This document shows positions 61,190 to 64,000 of a stretch of DNA of 64,000 nt, piece by piece. The position numbers and the translations under genes are program-made. The stretch is from Sepiola atlantica (Eukaryota > Mollusca > Cephalopoda > Sepiida > Sepiolidae): contig CAUVYP010000585.1 of assembly GCA_963556195.1 (NCBI GenBank), forward strand, positions 61,001 through 125,000. The letters run 5' to 3'. Positions within the stretch are counted from its first letter, which is position 1, and every line of letters begins with the position of its first letter. The notes beneath the pieces are model-generated. The model did not search any database. It was not told the DNA's origin and saw nothing but the letters and a program-made list of their open reading frames with translations.

Positions 61190-63049
61190 TTGTTGATGTT
61201 TTTCGTATTCAGTTTGTATCGACATATCTCCGCCAGTACAAGAGCTGCACTTCTGAAACTTGGTACTTCAGTAGAAAAGGCCTATCCGCGACTGTCTGCA
61301 AAGTTTCGTTGCACAATTCGATTTAATGTGGAAGTTATAAACAAAAGCGATATCAACTTTAAAACGCGCTAAATTTTGTTGATGTTTTGCGTATTCAGTT
61401 TGTATCGACATATCTCCGGCAGTACAAGAGCTGCACTTCTGAAACTTGGTACTTCAGTAGAACATGTGTCTCGGCGACTGTCTGCAAAGTTTCGTTGCAC
61501 AATTCGAATAAATGTGGAAGTTATAAACAAAAGCGATATCAACTTTAAAACGCGCTAAATTTTGTTGATGTTTTGCGTATTCAGTTTGTATCGACATATC
61601 TCCGGCAGTACAAGAGCTGCACTTCTGAAACTAGGTACTTCAGTAGAACCTGTGTCTCCGCGACTGTCTGCAAAGTTTCGTTGCACAATTCGAATTAATG
61701 TGGAAGTTATAAACAAACGCGATATCAACTTTAAAACGCGCTAAATTTTGTGGATGTTTGGCGTATTCAGTTTGTATCGACATATCTCCGGCAGTACAAG
61801 AGCTGCACTTCTGAAACTTGGTACTTCAGTAGTAAAGGCCTATTCGAGACGGTCTGCAAAGTTTCGTTGCACAATTCGAATAAATGTGGAAGTTATAAAC
61901 AAAAGCGATATCAACTTTAAAACGCGCTAAATTTTGTTGATGTTTTGCGTATTCAGTTTGTATCGACATATCTCCGGCAGTACAAGAGCTGCACTTCTGA
62001 AACTTTGTACTTCAGTAGAAAAGGCCTATTCGAGACTGTCTGCAAAGTTTCGTTGGACAATTCGAATAAATGTGGAAGGTATAAACAAAAGCGATATCAA
62101 CTTTAAAACGCGCTAAATTTTGGTGATTTTTGGCGTATTCAGTTTGTATCGACATATCTCCGGCAGTACAAGAGCTGCACTTCTGAAACTTGGTATTTCA
62201 GTAGAAAAGGCCTATTCGAGACTGTCTGCAAAGTTTCGTTGCACAATTCGAATAAATGTGGAAGTTATAAACAAAAGCGATATCAAATTTAAAACGTTCT
62301 AAATTTTGTTGATGTTTTGCGTATTCAGTTTGTATCGACATATCTCCGCCCGTACAAAAGCTGCACTTCTGAAACTTGGTACTTCAGTAGAAAAGGCCTA
62401 TCCGCGACTGTCTGCAAAGTTTCGTTGCACAATTCGAATAAATGTGGAAGTTATAAACAAAAGCGATATCAACTTTAAAACGCGCTAAATTTTGTTGATG
62501 TTTTGCGTATTCAGTTTGTATCGACATATCTCCGGCAGTACAAGAGCTGCACTTCCGAAACTTGGTACTTCAGTAGAAAATGTGACTCCGCTAATCTGTG
62601 CAAAGTTTCGTTGCACAATTCGAATAAATGTGGAAGTTATAAACAAAAGCGATATCAACTTTAAAACGCGCTAAAATTTGTTGATGTTTTGCGTATTCAG
62701 TTTGTATCGACATATCTCCGGCAGTACACGAGCTGCACTTCCGAAACTTGGTACTTCAGTAGAAAATGTGACTCCGCTAATCTGTGCAAAGTTTCGTTGC
62801 ACAATTCGAATAAATGTGGAAGTTATAAACAAAAGCGATATCAACTTTAAAACGCGCTAAATTTTGTTGATGTTTTGCGTATTCAGTTTGTATCGACATA
62901 TCTCCGACAGTACAAGAGCTGCACTTCTGAAACTTGGTACTTCAGTAGAACATGTGACTCCGCTTATCTGTGCAAAGTTTCGTTGCACAATTCTAAGGAA
63001 TGTGGAAGTTATAAACAAAAGCGATATCCACTTTAAATCGCACTAAATT

Positions 63050-63236
63050 TTGTTGATAGTTTGCGTATTCAGTTTGTATCGACATATCTCCGCCAGTACA
63101 AAAGCTGCACTTCTGAAACTTGGTACTTCAGTAGTAAAAGGCCTATCCGCGACTGTCTGCAAAGTTTCGTTGCACAATTCGAATAAATGTGGAAGTTATA
63201 AACAAAAGCGATATCAACTTTAAAACGCGCTAAATT
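63050..63236 (+). repeat. 187-bp monomer with inserted base in box
   Basis: GTAGTAAAAGGCC replaces GTAGAAAAGGCC, adding one base inside the variable segment and shifting the translated frame. It looks like a blend of the GTAGTAAAGGCC and GTAGAAAAGGCC boxes, so it may be a recombination joint. No second copy is seen. Confidence 0.75.
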
Positions 63237-63980
63237 TTGTTGATGTTTTGCGTATTCAGTTTGTATCGACATATCTCCGACAGTACAAGAGCTGCACTTC
63301 CGAAACTTGGTACTTCAGTAGAAAATGTGACTCCGCTAATCTGTGCAAAGTTTCGTTGCACAATTCGAATAAATGTGGAAGTTATAAACAAAAGCGATAT
63401 CAACTTTAAAACGCGTTAAATTTTGTTGATGTTTTGCGTATTCAGTTTGTATCGACATATCTCCGGCAGTACAAGAGCTGCACTTCCGAAACTTGGTACT
63501 TCAGTAGAACATGTGACTCCGCTAATCTGTGCAAAGTTTCGTTGCACAATTCGAATAAATGTGGAAGTTATAAACAAAAGCGATATCAACTTTAAAACGC
63601 GCTAAATTTTGTTGATGTTTTGCGTATTCAGTTTGTATCGACATATCTCCGACAGTACAAGAGCTGCACTTCTGAAACTTGGTACTTCAGTAGAACATGT
63701 GACTCCGCTAATCTGTGCAAAGTTTCGTTGCACAATTCGAATAAATGTGGAAGTTATAAACAAAAGCGATATCAACTTTAAAACGCGCTAAATTTTGTTG
63801 ATGTTTTGCGTATTAAGTTTGTATCGACATATCTCCGGCAGTACACGAGCTGCACTTCCGAAACTTGGTACTTCAGTAGAAAATGTGACTCCGCTAATCT
63901 GTGCAAAGTTTCGTTGCACAATTCGAATAAATGTGGAAGTTATAAACAAAAGCGATATCAACTTTAAAACGCGCTAAATT

Positions 63981-64000
63981 TTGTTGATGTTTTGCGTATT
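63981..64000 (+). repeat. Partial monomer at right edge
   Basis: Only the first 20 bases of a unit are present. They match the consensus start and show that the array runs on beyond the window. Confidence 0.95.

Larger units (their letters stand above)
1..64000 (+). repeat. 186-bp tandem satellite array, whole window
   Basis: A single 186-bp unit repeats head to tail across the entire window with no interruption, inversion or unrelated insert. Phase counting gives 343 complete monomers between 184 and 63980 plus two partial ones at the edges. Only 13 monomers deviate in length: seven of 185 bp and six of 187 bp. Neighbouring units differ by a few substitutions, and particular variant combinations recur in blocks of 10 to 23 monomers, which is higher-order repeat structure. 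Uniform orientation and local homogenisation are the usual result of unequal crossover and gene conversion in eukaryotic heterochromatin. A centromeric or pericentromeric role is an inference, because nothing in the sequence alone proves it. Confidence 0.98.
48728..64000 (+). repeat. Region V satellite family with TPLI-type boxes
   Basis: From 48728 many units carry new boxes: ATGTGACTCCGCTAATCTGT or ATGTGACTCCGCTTATCTCT. Others have TCCGACAGT, TCCGCCAGT or TCCGAGAGT in the 5' half and CTTCCGAAACTTGG in the middle. These are essentially absent to the left. TTTTACG units disappear after 50216 and GTGTTAGTT units are absent. The array continues past the right edge. Confidence 0.85.
61190..64000 (+). 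repeat. Region V higher-order repeat copy 4, cut by window end
   Basis: It matches copy 3 in order over 15 complete units, including rare variants: AATTAATG (61562), GGTGATTTTTGGCG (62120), GTACACGAGC (62678), CAATTCTAAGGAATG with AAATCGCAC (62864) and GATAGTTTGCG (63050). Private changes include TGTGGATGTTTGG (61748), TCCGCCCGTAC (62306) and ACGTTCTAA (end of 62120). Confidence 0.85.

Noticed and set aside
184..63977. Hundreds of 60-codon plus-strand open frames as real small genes
   Set aside because: They are the same frame of one satellite unit whose length is divisible by three. About 30 units carry stops or frameshifts, and broken copies are amplified. No family motif or expression signal was recognised.
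1..64000. CRISPR array or bacterial iteron cluster
   Set aside because: The unit is 186 bp with no unique spacers, no adjacent cas or replication genes, and 64 kb of pure repeat. That is a satellite pattern.
1..64000. Transposon or retroelement insertions
   Set aside because: Unit phase can be followed across the whole window with only one-base indels, leaving no room for an insert.

Overview
The whole window is one uninterrupted tandem satellite array. The unit is 186 bp, always in the same head-to-tail orientation. By phase counting from position 184 there are 343 complete monomers up to 63980, plus a monomer lacking its first 3 nt at 1-183 and a 20-nt start of a monomer at 63981-64000. 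I see no protein-coding gene, RNA gene, transposon, inversion or unique-sequence island. Such a long, homogeneous array points to eukaryotic heterochromatin, for example a centromeric or pericentromeric block. The reference monomer is about 38% G+C and carries nine CpGs against roughly 6.6 expected, so it is not CpG-depleted. That fits a genome with little germline CpG methylation, such as many invertebrates, but the sequence does not identify the organism.

Monomer convention used throughout: base 1 is the first T of TTGTTGATG. Landmarks are ATG at 7-9, a two-fold variable box at 85-108, a conserved TTTCGTTG block from 115, ATTCGAAT at 127-134, AATAAA at 132-137, TATAAA at 147-152, GATATC at 160-165 and TAA at 181-183. 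Because 186 is 3 x 62, one 60-codon frame recurs in every unit. I treat it as a by-product: about 30 monomers carry stops or frameshifts, and several of these broken copies were themselves amplified.

Layout. Region I (1-22312) is marked by KPG-type, RTYA-type and SSKF/VKG-type monomers (named from the translated frame) and by seven 185-bp monomers. Region II (22313-28077) is a transition built around an 8-monomer block repeated at 1859-bp spacing. Region III (28078-42961) is a 21-monomer higher-order repeat (3907 bp) marked by a 187-bp BglII-bearing monomer. Region IV (42962-48727) is a mosaic with very recent 744-bp and 558-bp tandem duplications. Region V (48728-64000) is a higher-order family with TPLIC/TPLIS-type boxes whose period grows from 14 to 17 to 22 monomers.

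The most interesting signals are: (1) a two-haplotype box with 7 differences in 15 nt inside otherwise near-identical monomers, comparable in concept to the A/B box of alpha satellite; (2) a subset of 32 monomers whose conserved block matches the first ten bases of the CENP-B box; and (3) many chimeric monomers sitting exactly where unequal crossover would leave its joints, so the array's expansion history can be read from the sequence. All counts and alignments here were made by eye and by phase arithmetic.
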